From Micropterix aruncella (lineage: Eukaryota > Arthropoda > Insecta > Lepidoptera > Micropterigidae), in assembly GCA_944548615.1 (NCBI GenBank), contig OX155964.1, positions 11,810,925 to 11,874,924 of the forward strand: DNA of 64,000 bases, in the 5' to 3' direction. The translations under genes and the position numbers were made by a program. The notes under the pieces were generated by a model, which did not search any database, was not told the DNA's origin, and was given only the letters and a program-made list of their open reading frames with translations. Of this stretch, positions 1 to 10,817 are shown piece after piece (position 1 is the stretch's first letter; every line of letters starts with the position of its first letter).

Positions 1-1015
1 TTTTTGAAGTTGGTTAAAAAAGTGGAAGTCTGTTGGAGCAAGGTTTGGCGAGTGTGGTGTAGCAATGGCGAAGATTAATTGACCAGGCTGGTTGATTAAT
101 CACTGAGCTTCTCTGTCATTGTATTCTCTCTTGACAGTCAGTGACGGACTTAATAAGGCCCTAAGCTATTTGAGCTATTGTTGCAGTATATTCAAGTACC
201 TATATACATATTTGCTCACTCGAACTTTTTTGGGGGCCCCCAAGAAAGTGGGGATCCTAAGCTATAGCTTGTGTACCTTATATGTAAATCCTGCGCCGTT
301 GACATTGGCGACAACTGTTGATCGAATGCACGATCAGTTCCTTCTCATTCAATATGCTCGGAGGATATATTGTAACACTGCTGCCTAGCCTTACCAATCT
401 ATCGATTTTCTAGTCCGTGCCAGATTTCAAGTTTCATGGCCGGGGAAACAGGAAACGACGCACACACTACACTTCAGACATAATCGATTAAATAACAGTA
501 GTAATGACTGTTTGTAGGCGTCTTTACTGGCGTGTTCTAGCTTCTTGTAAATTGCATTTAATGATAACTGTACGGAGGAATTTTGAAAGTATTCGCTTTC
601 CTGTATTGAAGGTTGATAAAATAATGAGCATTGCAAGAAGAATTGGCTAAATCCGAAACAAGCGCGAGCAAGAATAATAATTATAATCCGACAGTCATTT
701 ATATATCTCACCTCGCCTTCTCATCTGAAGGATAAATTCACTCTACTAGGAAGTAATCTACTCCCACTGCGATCAAGTCAGAATAACATCACTAACATCC
801 CAAATAACAAAACTCTATTTTATTCCTACTCTTTTTCTGTATATGCTGCTCGATTATGAAACCAGCTTATTCATCCAAATATCAGAGGCGTGCTCTATCG
901 CTCTCTATTTTCAATACTTCCTTTTGTCTCATCAAACCCATCAAAAACCCCTTCCATCCTTTTTCCTTTGTGTCGGTGTTATTTTGAATCTTTTTAATTT
1001 AATATTTATCTATCA
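1..1015. other. No recognisable feature
   Basis: AT-rich sequence. The short open frames here show no domain, signal or repeat that I recognise. Confidence 0.4.
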
Positions 1016-1239
1016 CTAGATGACCCGGTGAACTTCGTACCACCTGAAATTTATTTGATTGTAACTCTTCATAAGCGTTTATTAAAATCCTAATGAACCT
1101 TCCAAATCTAATTCATTGAAATCTATAATATGGCTGAATCATGTACGGTTTGAGTTTCGTTTGATGATTAAATGAAAGTCGTTTTTGATTGAAATAAATT
1201 CAATGTATTTAATTTACATGATAATATATAAATGCAGTT

Positions 1240-1400
1240 CACATTCAACACAAAACATTCTGGTAAAATATGTTTTTCATTTTGTTTTCCGGCGCGTAAA
1301 TAAACAAAAATGATGGCTTTCCAACCGATGGCTTGGCGAACACGGGACATACAGTTGTCCATGCGCGAAATACGGAAATTCCAAGTTAAGTCCGCAAACT
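1240..1400 (-). pseudogene. PIF1-like helicase C-terminus of Helitron
   Basis: The minus strand reads LNLEFPYFAHGQLYVPCS at about 1334-1389. This is a degraded form of the superfamily-1 motif that, in the copy at 39.4 kb, reads FSHGQLYVACSRV. A frame change is followed by FVYLRAGKQNEKH, the usual end of the helicase. It lies only about 150 bp from the Rep fragment. In intact elements these parts are separated by several kilobases, so a large deletion joined them. Confidence 0.7.
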
Positions 1401-1554
1401 TCCAACACGCGTGATTTGTCATCGTGAGGGGGGAATCTAAATTCCGCTTTCCAGAATTACCAAGTTTACAACTGTAGATTGTCTTTCGTATGTCGCAAAG
1501 GAAAAGATGCGCCAAATCGCCTCGTTGCTGCTGATATAGCGACACGTCTAATAC

Positions 1555-2030
1555 TGAGATACACCTCGTTTGAATTCCTCACAGCGAAAACAGACATATC
1601 GCTTTATTTTACGTATTTGCATATGTAATTTATCGAGTTGATGAAGTTGCAGTATTCCACATTGATTTGCGCTTTAAAAGCCTTGGACAATAAGACACAA
1701 TTTAACGATTGACCACATTTACATCTTGCCCTTTGCAACCTCCACAACTGCAGATCGACCATTGTCCGCAACTGATCGACGACGATACACTGGGTATCCG
1801 TCATTGCCTGTGATGGTGTTAGCAATCAGGTCTCTCGGATAACGCCTGGAACAGTTACTATCGAGCTTCTAGGGCGAGATGTTGTTATAAACTTCGCGAA
1901 GTCCATAGATCATATTTTTAGGCACCACTGCAAACAATTTCGGATTAACAGCTTCATCTTGTATTTCGGCCTAGATGATGGGATCATCTCACATCAGTGC
2001 GGTTTGCACTTGAAGTAGCTTGTCGCACAT
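1555..2030 (-). pseudogene. Helitron Rep (HUH nuclease) domain fragment
   Basis: In an intact Helitron this domain nicks and rejoins DNA during rolling-circle transposition. Recognisable pieces on the minus strand, in order, are NMIYGLREVYNN (about 1900), RYPRDLIANTITGNDGYPVY (about 1790-1850) and INVEYCNFINSINYICKY (about 1616-1670). The last includes the Y-x-x-K-Y arrangement that carries the catalytic tyrosines in this family. Several stops and frame changes separate the pieces, so no full domain can be made. What follows downstream is a different part of the original gene. Confidence 0.75.
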
Positions 2031-2189
2031 TTGACTGACTTCGTTGACCTATGTATGTTATCTCTTCTTCTCGACATTGTAATGGACACTGTAAAACGAC
2101 ACGAAATTGTTTTCACGCTCACTCAAATCGATCGAAATTTCCATGAAGTCTTTACAGTATTGAAATCCCCAAACTAAGTTCAAATTCGT

Positions 2190-2287
2190 GGTTATGTCAT
2201 TAAAAAAACGGTTGTGTCACCCCAAGACTTTTCTGTCAAGTAGCCAGGAACGTAATTCATCTGAATATTAATATCATTAATCCTACA
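2190..2287 (+). repeat. Dispersed repeat fragment shared with 37.76-38.03 kb
   Basis: Positions 2214-2280 (CACCCCAAGACTTTTCTG, then AAGTAGCCAGGAACG, then TTCATCTGAATATTAAT) match 37765-37821 plus 38000-38030. In the second locus a fold-back element interrupts the match just after TTCATCTGA. This copy therefore serves as the empty site. Confidence 0.7.
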
Positions 2288-2850
2288 ACAACCCCCCCCC
2301 CCCCCCAACCTAGCGACACCCTTTCAAACTCGAAAATCGAAATCGACTTTGACTTCGACTTTTCGACTTTTCCGACATTTTCGACCTTTTCGACTTTTCC
2401 GACTTTCGACTTTTTAACTTTGGCGACTTCTCCGACATTTTCGACTTTTTCGACTTTTTGGCCTTTTTGACTTTTCCGACTTTTTCGACTTTTCTACTCT
2501 TTTGACATTTTCGACTTTGTCTTTTTTGTTTTTTTTTTCTGACTTTTTTGCCTTGTTTGATTTTTCGACTTTTTCGACCTTTTCGACTTTTTCGACCTTT
2601 TCGACTTTTTTGACTCTTTTCGACTTTTTTCGACTTTTTTCGACTTTTTCGAATTTTTTACTTTTCCGACCTTTTCGATTTTTTTTTACTTTTTCGACTT
2701 TATCGACTTTTTGTTACTTTTTTGACTTTTATTGACTTTTGACTTTTTCGAACCTTTTCGACTTTTTCGATTTTTGCGACTTTTCCGAATTTACGACTTT
2801 TTCGACTTTTTTGACTTTTGCATTTTTTGACTTTTCGACTTTTTGAAGTT
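2288..2850. repeat. C-run plus degenerate TTTTTCGAC tandem tract
   Basis: A run of about 17 C is followed by about 500 bp of pyrimidine-biased sequence. It is built from 9-10-bp variants of TTTTTCGAC (also TTTTCCGAC, TTTTTTGAC). The open frames across it encode only Phe/Ser/Thr- or Lys/Ser-rich low-complexity peptides and are not genes. Confidence 0.85.
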
Positions 2851-4570
2851 TACACATTGTACGGAATGAATAACAGTTATGGATAGCGCAGCTGTCAAAC
2901 AATACGATCGCCGCGATAGCCATCTAGAAAGTGGCCAATGTTCCCAAAATGACCAATTTCGATTTTTTTCGATTTTCAGTTGTTTCTTTGAGTTTTTCCA
3001 TTTTTTTTTTGTAAACCACCCCTGAATCAAGCCAAACAAAATAAAAGAAAAATAATTCCAATCGGTCGAGTCATTTCCGATATCCTGCGAGACTAACGCA
3101 CGGCGATTCATTTTTATAAATAAGATTACCTTTTTTATATGTTTTTTGAGTCAATATATTTATGTGTATTATTCAATTAATAAATCATATTCTTTGAATA
3201 ACCCGGCAACTCTCAACAACACTGTGGCTGACTTGAGATTTCCGTAATGCGATAAGTCCGCCATTGTGTAAAACTGTAATTTGTTAAAAGAGTTATTATT
3301 AATATTATTATATTTAGATAGGTAGGTATCTAGATTATGTCATTTAATTAAAAATAATTTATTAACATATAAAAATAAGAACGACACCATCTATTGTAGT
3401 TCATTGAAACCACTTCAAACTTAAATCGTAGATATAAAACCGTGTTTCACAGCAATAAAATAGTAGAAAACAAATAAAAGAAATAAAAATCGATATAGTC
3501 GAAATAGTAGTAATAAAGTAGTAGAAATAAACCGTATACATCTAATTTTCGCGAATATACTCGTATATGTAAAATAAAAGTTTTATAAGCAAAAATAAAT
3601 CATACTTAAAAAAAAACAACATTAAAGCGATTTTCAAGACCCCTAGCCACGGCCTACAGCTTCGTTTGGGCTCTGGAAAACATTTAAAACGTTCTTTTGT
3701 CTACCAGTTAAAGTATTCACATTTTGCAGAATCCTTTAAAGCTGGGCCTTTAAAAAAAAAACCTTTAAACACCACCTCCCTCAGGTATCGGTTATCATAA
3801 TATCATGGACATTGCCAGGTGGCAATAAGCTAGTCGTGATGATTTTTTTACGCAAATAAAGAGTTTTTATTAGGATTATTATTTTTAAAACGAAATAAAA
3901 AAGAAATATGTTTTCCAGTTTATGCAGCTGAAGCGGAATAGATAGCATTACTTTTTTATGTTTCAAAAACATATTAAAACAATATATTTTTATGACTTTA
4001 GTTTGAAAAAAATATATTTCTTTTTCAATACTTTTTATTCGGGTATGTATCTGGCAGTTTGTAAATAAAATTATCCATCCTTCTCGAAGCTCAATATAGG
4101 GAATGTCATTTAAAGAGTATGCCTACAATCATAAATTATGTCCTACAAGTTTTTAAAAAATGCGTTTATATTTATTTACTCACCCGAAGGCAAATAATTG
4201 TTTCAGAGGCAATTTCCCTATTAGAAGGTATTTTAGTGGTGATGTAACACTCATAATCAGAGTTCGTGTTAATTCAGGGAGTGTTTGAAAAAACAAGCCT
4301 CGCTTGTTGTCCATCGGGAAACAATGACATATTAAAATCGAGTATTTTTAGAACTAATTTGGTGGGATTTCATAAATTACTTTCTATTTTTTTCTTCAAA
4401 ATGAAATATCAACTATTTTTTAATTTAAAAAATATATTTTTTAGTGTTTAGCTCTTGCTCTATCTCAATATTATTGAAATATATTGTTGAATGCTTTATT
4501 ATTAGGTATGCATAGGTCACACTGAACGTTACCAGAACTGGCCATTTACAAAACACATTTTTAAAAATCT
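2851..4570. other. No gene; possible LINE 3' tail at 3785-3870
   Basis: AT-rich, with no coding similarity that I can read. At 3820-3870, GGCAATAAGCTAGTCG followed by ACGCAAATAAAGAG resembles the LINE 3' end at 45.5 kb (GGCAATAAGCTCGCC followed by GCAAATAAAGATG). It is probably the tail of a truncated LINE. Confidence 0.4.
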
Positions 4571-4579
4571 ATGTTATAA

Positions 4580-4925
4580 TTTGAAACGTGTTTTTCCTGT
4601 AACTGCCGTGATGAGACATCGGCTAGGTGTAAAAATTTGGTTTCAGGTGTCTAAAAAAAGCTCTCGGTCTGTAGATGTGTCATCAAAAGAGAAAAATAAA
4701 AAAAGTCATGAAAATAGAAAAATAAATCTATATATTAATTTGAAACGTGTTTTTTTTTGTAAACGACCATATTGAGAGAACGGCTAGGTATAAAAATTTA
4801 GTTGAGTTGTCTAAAAAATGCGCTCGGTCTGTAGATGTGTCATCAAAAGAAAAAAATAAAAAAAATCATCAAAAGAGAAAAGTAAAAAAAAAGAAACGTG
4901 TTTTTCCTGTAACTGTATTTCATCT
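4580..4925 (+). repeat. Tandem repeat, about 155 bp x 2.2
   Basis: GAAACGTGTTTTT starts near 4583, 4742 and 4893. Each of the first two units also contains GGCTAGGT-TAAAAATTT, CTCGGTCTGTAGATGTGTCA and a run of GAAAAATAAAAAA. Period is 151-159 bp. The open frames in it are by-products of the repeat. Confidence 0.8.
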
Positions 4926-5029
4926 GTAATTTTTTTTTTAATTGTGGCGTCATTTTTATAATTGCTTGTCTACATTACGATAGATTTAACTCTTTAAAAT
5001 TTCGCTGTATGATTTTGTACGATTTTAAG

Positions 5030-6000
5030 TGTAATTTGCTAGCTCAGCAAAGCGTCGCTTGCCTTCAATTTGCTTTTGGCGATGAAGCGCCAATCATGAC
5101 TTCATTTTATAGCTGTCTTGTATTATAATTCAAACGTAGTCGTGTCAATCTTAGTGACGATCTAAGCATCGAAGCTTAGCGCTATGTGATCGAAACGGAC
5201 AGGCATGTGACCTACCATGAGTTTCGGGCATCCTTAGGCGTAGACATGATTAAGGTACAATCAACCTGGCTCCCACATAATTTAACGAGGGTCAAAAAAA
5301 ACACGCCACTTAGTGCAATGCCATTGCTTTCCAGATTTAACGAACGTGCGTCAAACTGTCAAACTTGGTGTGGAATATAGAATATAGTAACAGGTGACAA
5401 AACATGGATTCATAGCTATGATCCCAAAACAAAGCAGCAATCGACCATTTAGGTCTTTTAAGATGAGCCGAACCAATCAGTGGCGCGAATGCAAGTGCCG
5501 CCAAACGGATGATCTCTTTTTTAGGAAAACGACACGTGGCTACTGTTGCTTTTGGAGAATCATTGTATCCTGAATGCCGATTGGTAAACGATCATTTATA
5601 ATTATTACATCCGGAAGTTATTAACGAACTTGCAACCGTAAATGCTGCATCATCTCGCACTATGACGATGTCGGGTTTAACACGGTCAAACAGACAATCG
5701 AATTTTTGAAGGCAAAAAATGTAGAACTCATGAGCTATCCATGCAGTCCCGACTTGGCACCTTGTGACCTTGTTCCCAAAAATTAAGAACCAATTATGCG
5801 GTCAACGATTTTTGTCGGCAGTAGAGGCTTTTATTATAGAATATGAAAACATGTTTCCAAAGTCACTACTGAGGAGTGGAAAAAATGCTATCAAAATTGG
5901 TTCAAACATGAAAAAAGCATCAACGTTCATGCAGAATATTTTGATAAACAATAAATTGATTTTGGTCATTTTTAGGCCCTCGTTTAATCAATAGCGCTTA
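5030..6000 (+). pseudogene. Mariner-family transposase, decayed
   Basis: An intact copy would encode a DDD transposase of the Tc1/mariner superfamily. Readable pieces, in order: LQFAFGDEAPIMTSFYS and FKRSRVNLSDDL (N-terminal helix-turn-helix region, 5060-5170), ETDRHVTYHEFRASLG (5190-5240), VTGDKTWIHSYDPKTKQQST (first Asp, about 5390-5450), ISHYDD (second Asp region, about 5655), VELMSYPCSPDLAPCDL (third Asp, about 5725-5770) and EWKKCYQNWFKHEKSINV (about 5870-5930). The spacing between the second and third Asp is about 33-34, close to D,D34D. Many stops and frame changes make it dead. I could not define terminal inverted repeats. Confidence 0.85.
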
Positions 6001-8185
6001 CTAACGTTTTCCTTTTTTTTGTTTCAGGTATGTGGCTTTCATTGAAATATCGAGAGATACTAAAATATTGGTAAAGTAATCTTAATTGTTGACTAGCTTT
6101 AAATCAATTATTCTAATGAACTGTCAATGCTGCACTTTGTTTTTATTTAAAGTGAAGGATTGAATGAGAGCATTTGGAGGCAAAAAATCGTATCAATAGA
6201 AAAAATTGATCAAAAAGATGATGGAAGAGAAACTGATACGTTGTCTTAAAATGTTCGAAGTATCCTTCGTTCTGAAGTACCTTAAGAACAAAATGCCGTC
6301 CGCCTATTTAGCTAATTATGATATTCGACAGTGCTACCTATATACTGTGCCTATATGGTCAATTGGCGGAGAAGGCACAGGAGACATATAAAAAAGATTC
6401 TAAAATATAGAAGAAATTTTGTCCGAAAATGTCGGAAGAAAATGATTTGTTACGTTTCATTTTTATTATTGAGCTTCGATCTCGTCATACAAAATCTGCA
6501 AATACAAAACAAAAAAAAGGCAGCTCCTTTCAGGTACCTTTCAGAATATATCCGGCAGTAAATATGGCGATTTTTATGATGATGACGGTGGAGATGACGA
6601 TTAACATAAGACGATTAACATAATTTTCGAATTCTGACAATTACTGTTTATTTCCTTTCAGTAAATATTTTTTTTAACTTTAGTGGCAATTATAAAATGT
6701 AGGTATATGATAATTTTATTAGTATAAAAAACGATTAATAATCAGTATTATGCCTTTTATTTAACACTACAAGCAACTCTTAAAATATATAGCTAACTTA
6801 GAAATCCGATCAATTACTATTTAAGGCTCCCTTCCGAGTTGACGCGACTAAAAATTTAGGTATTTTTGCAATGCCTAGCGCCCGCGCGCTTGCGATATAT
6901 ACATAAAGATGTATAGGTATACCGCGGCGACAAGGGAATACGACCCACCGTTGGCAGTGGCCAATTACGAATGACGATTTCGGCTTCGGGCGTCGGCTAA
7001 TATAGTCGATTTGGCTTTTCAATTATAATATAATAAATTGTCAAATGAATAGTTGTTTAAAAAGTAAAAATTAGATTACAATAAAAAAATAACTTAAGAT
7101 CACTGTTTTTTTTTCACTCAAAAGTATCTTAAATAGAAAAAAAATAATGTTCGGCCATAACATTTCTGGAAATTACGTAATTTCAAACATTTTTTCTTAT
7201 ATTTTTTGTATGGAAGTTCCTAAAACTGTCTTGGTACTATGCAAATAGACCACACGCTGGTGTAAATAGTATTTTTTAATATTAAGAATCATCTCTAGGT
7301 TTTTCAAAAACTGAAGACAAATCTCGCTCGTTTTTATTTTTTTGGAAAATAGTAACAGAATAAAGTTAATTTACAATTAATATGGAAATAATTTACCAAT
7401 TTCGTTTTGGCGAAATGATAGCTTAAGGATAGGGTTTTTAAAATCCGGCATAATTGTATTAAAATTCTTTTTCGTGTTCTCACAACCAGGCCACAAAATT
7501 ATGCTTCATTTGGCTTTTGGGCGGCACGGCCTCTTAATGTGATGCTAGTTTCAAAGCTTCAACCCACTGTGCGACGTCTCGCTTGATTAAGACATTACCG
7601 TATGTATGTGGAAACAGTAACCTGCATGATTTTGACCTGGCCATCCACTTGACCTGGTCATCCTGGCCGCGCGGGCGAAAGGTCGACCCAGAGAATCGTG
7701 AATCACGCGTCTCTGCACTCTCGTGGTCGTCCGCGGCCTTATCAATCAGCGACCAATTTGCTCAAGAGTGCGACCGTCTCGTCATGTTTGTCTCGGTTTG
7801 TGTACTCTCTCACAAACCAGATCCAACCACTTGAAGCTTTTAATAAGTTTTCGGATCCTATGAGGAGCTATATTAAACTCTCACGGTCATGCGATGGATA
7901 ATAAATATGTAGAAACAAAACATCTTTATGGAATAAGGATATGGATTTTACCCACCTGAATTTAATTTTTATTTTAGTTTTTGGCATTGTGTGTATATTT
8001 CGGCGGTGTTGTATTTCATTGCGACCAGGAATATGAAACGAGGAGAAAGTTGTAATCTACATTATTATCAATATTAAAATATAATCTTGTAGAAAACTAA
8101 TCTTGCTATTAAAAAGAACATCTTGCTATAACATAGAAATAAATATATATAAATATTATTATGAATTTAATTGACGTCAGCTTAA
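6001..8185. other. No recognisable feature
   Basis: The short open frames at 6206-6623 and 7583-7901 show nothing I recognise. A GC-richer patch at 6830-7010 has no clear structure. Confidence 0.35.
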
Positions 8186-8189
8186 TAAG

Positions 8190-8290
8190 ATAAGTAATGA
8201 ATACAAAAGTAATGAATGAATACAATTATGAAGTAAGTAATGAATACAAAAGTAATGAATGAATACAATATGAAGTAAGTAATGAATAAG
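8190..8290 (+). repeat. Short tandem repeat, 43 bp x 2.3
   Basis: GTAATGAATACAAAAG starts at 8194 and again at 8237, each time followed by TAATGAATGAATACAAT. A partial third unit ends near 8290. Confidence 0.8.
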
Positions 8291-8461
8291 CCCGTTTAAA
8301 AAGCTATTTGATATAATTTCGTAACTTCATATTGTAGTGACAAATACGTTTTGTCTGGTTTGCCAGTTAGCGAACGACAAAAGCGGTAAAAATGATACTA
8401 TCGACCATACAGCATATGACCATAAAAACGTTATTGACGCCAACAGTCGATAGCGACGAAG

Positions 8462-8745
8462 ATCCGGTGGCATAGTGGTTAGGTCACCAGATCTTACATT
8501 GTAAGGTTCCGGGTCTGATTCCCGGCTGGGTCGCCATTTTCCTTTGGAATGAAATTAACGGAATCGCATTTCAATTCTGTAGATCAAATGCAATAACAAG
8601 ACACACACACACACATGTTACACGCACACATACATAAAAACACTTCATAGTAGGGTTGGTTGGAAGAGATTGTCGTATGACTGTAAACTCGCCTATTGTG
8701 AAATTTCACAATAAAGAGTATCACTTAATGAAAAAAAAAATACAG
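8462..8745 (+). mobile_element. tRNA-derived SINE, full-length copy
   Basis: The 5' part looks like a tRNA gene. It has TGGCATAGTGGTTAG as an A-box-like element, then GGGTCTGATTCCCGG as a B-box-like element about 45 bp on, ending GGGTCGCC. The body carries a CA-rich stretch (8600-8630), GTAGGGTTGGTTGG, and a 3' terminal palindrome TATTGTGAAATTTCACAATA followed by AAGAG and an A-rich tail. Related copies lie at 12935, 26268, 34590, 50853 and 63419. RNA polymerase III transcription is expected for such heads. A family A copy in the opposite orientation follows directly. Confidence 0.85.
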
Positions 8746-8749
8746 TACT

Positions 8750-9250
8750 AAAACACGGCACTTCAGGAAGTTATAACGACTGTAACCATCATTTCTACAA
8801 AGGGATTCACATGAAGGCAAGACTCTATAAGACAAACAATATCCACAGACAAATTACGCCATCAGCCCGTAAGAGCCCGTAAACAGTGGGCCTCTTCGCA
8901 CCCTTGCTACCAGATTTGGACTCATTTTTCCATCCTCAAGTCTGCTCACAGATTTGAGGTCGCTAGCGCGGCCTTTACCTGACGTTAGAGGTAATTCATA
9001 GTTCAAATTGGTCATAGATTTGAGGAGACTATTGCTCCTCAAGATCAGTCGGGATCCGGAGGCCCACGGATCGTTTCTAATGATAAGGTGACGCCAGTAT
9101 AACAACTACCCCCGCTTTTTAGGAAACGTACGTTTCCAGGTTTCCCCGATTATTCGCCAGATTGCGCAGGCAATTGGCTAACGCAGCCTGGTGCACAAAC
9201 CGCCCAGTTCCGCCTGAGGTGTCCCTCTGAATCTGCTTTTCCAACTCCCA
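8750..9250 (-). repeat. Family A repeat, diverged copy
   Basis: Read on the minus strand it aligns in order with the copies at 22.6 kb and 51-52 kb: AACTGGGCGGTTTGTGCA.., GCGAATAATCGGGGAAACC.., the perfect palindrome GGAAACGTACGTTTCC, then the downstream block down to AACTTCCTGAAGTG near 8760. It has no coding capacity I can read. Confidence 0.65.
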
Positions 9251-10815
9251 CTCGACTTGTACTTTCGACTCGACTTGTATCGCAACCATAATTTTAAAAA
9301 TACTTTGATTTACTCAAATTACTTTTTCCAACTTTTTGACGTTCGCGATGAGACTACACTTTTGACGTTCGCGATGAGCCATGAGACATAGTAAAAGTTG
9401 TCAAAATTAGTCGACTTGTATCGCGACCTGGCTTCCGATCAATTCGTACGTCTAACTCGCCTATAAATGTAGTACCATTTAAATAGGAGTACATTTTAAC
9501 TGTCAGCCCATAGTGGATAGGTCGCTATCTATCGATCGATCGATAAAAAACTAATCGCGTCGGACCGCTATTTGGCCAAAGCAAAGGATTAAAGATATTT
9601 ACAGGTTTTTTAAAATGAGAATAAAAACTGTCATCACTGCTATTGACATTACAACCAAAATTACTGGAATTTTCAGAAAAACAAGGATAACAATTTGTCG
9701 GAGAGCGTGTAAACCATACATTGAATTTATTATCACTTCAGATTATCAAATAAATATTTGTTTTATCTTTTGTGTTAGGGATAATACCTTGTATTTATAC
9801 TATGAATATTATAATTTCTTCAAAATGGAAAAATATATTTTTAAATCGAAAAGTTTCCCTATGCACTATTACGTGCAACCGGCTCAAGGTACGAGTATAT
9901 AACTGACCCGCCATCACACTCGAGCAATAGGTATCATCTACTAATTCAACTTTCTTCTTCCGACCATTTCAAGTGTTAGTTTCTAGTGATAAGAACATGT
10001 TATAAAAGTTTTCTCCCCCTTTCATTTCAACTGATCGTCTTTTCTTATTAAGGCGACCACTTTCGAGCATGGTTGCGTCGCCATGAGCATAGCCCTCTAA
10101 TATTGTAAACACAAGCCATGCAGTGAGTATGTACTTAGACGCAGCAAGGCGACGCCGCGCCGCGGTAATCATTATATCCCAGAGACAAAATAATAACTTG
10201 GCTTTAACAACTAACCAACAGGCTTTAGCAACTAACAATGTTTACCTATATAAGCTTGCCACTATATCTATTCGTTTCTATTTTAAAACCCTTGGAATAA
10301 ATCTTTCGACGTTATTCTTCGAAATTTGCCCATAAACATTTTGACACTGGCATTTGAATTGAGTTTACTTGTTATTAGAGTTTACTGGCATTTGAATTGA
10401 GTGAACATTGAGTTTACTTATTTCCAGTTTTACCTGCTATTGCCCATGTTATTTATTTTATGGAATGTGCCTAAACAAATATTTTCACTAATTTATGCAA
10501 TATTACTGCTGGAAACTAGCTCGTTAGTTTTAAATGTTTTTTTTTTACTCGAAATTGCATTTTTTTATTTTTGTTTTTTTACCGGATATTTACTGATTCT
10601 GTTACCGACAAACACGCGAGAAGACTCGAATTTGAAGACGAAATAACGAAGGCGAGAATTACTTACGTACAACGACAGCAATATTTAGTATCAAAAATAA
10701 AAAAATAATTGCTGTTGAATATTTCTTTACTTTATTCAGATTTGGGGATGTAATAAACAAAAAAATAAATGTATAGAAATCCAAAAATATTATGAACTAC
10801 AAATGATCATATAAT
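9251..10815. other. No recognisable gene
   Basis: TTTTGACGTTCGCGATGAG occurs twice (about 9339 and 9361). An ATCGATCGATCG run lies near 9530. The open frames at 9615-9902 and 10401-10646 are AT-rich and unrecognised. Confidence 0.35.
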
Positions 10816-10817
10816 CA

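Larger units (their letters stand above)
1016..2110 (-). mobile_element. Helitron remnant, internally deleted
   Basis: Read on the minus strand, this holds decayed Rep-domain sequence followed directly by the end of a PIF1-like helicase. A short tail then ends in CTAG at 1016-1019, next to GATGACCCGGTGAAC. Helitrons end in CTRR and insert between A and T. The same CTAG-(C/A)TGACCCGG end recurs at 39100, and a related CTAG end (CTAGCGACCTGCCCCGG) at 13251. The middle of the Rep/helicase gene is missing, so this is a deletion derivative. The 5' end (TC) was not located; 2110 is where recognisable coding sequence stops. Confidence 0.75.

Noticed and set aside
2502..2923. Open frames rich in Phe/Ser/Thr (plus) and Lys/Ser (minus)
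   Set aside because: Translation of the TTTTTCGAC repeat tract.
8462..8535. Functional tRNA gene
   Set aside because: The tRNA-like head lacks a convincing acceptor stem, is followed by a SINE body, and recurs at several loci with the same body.
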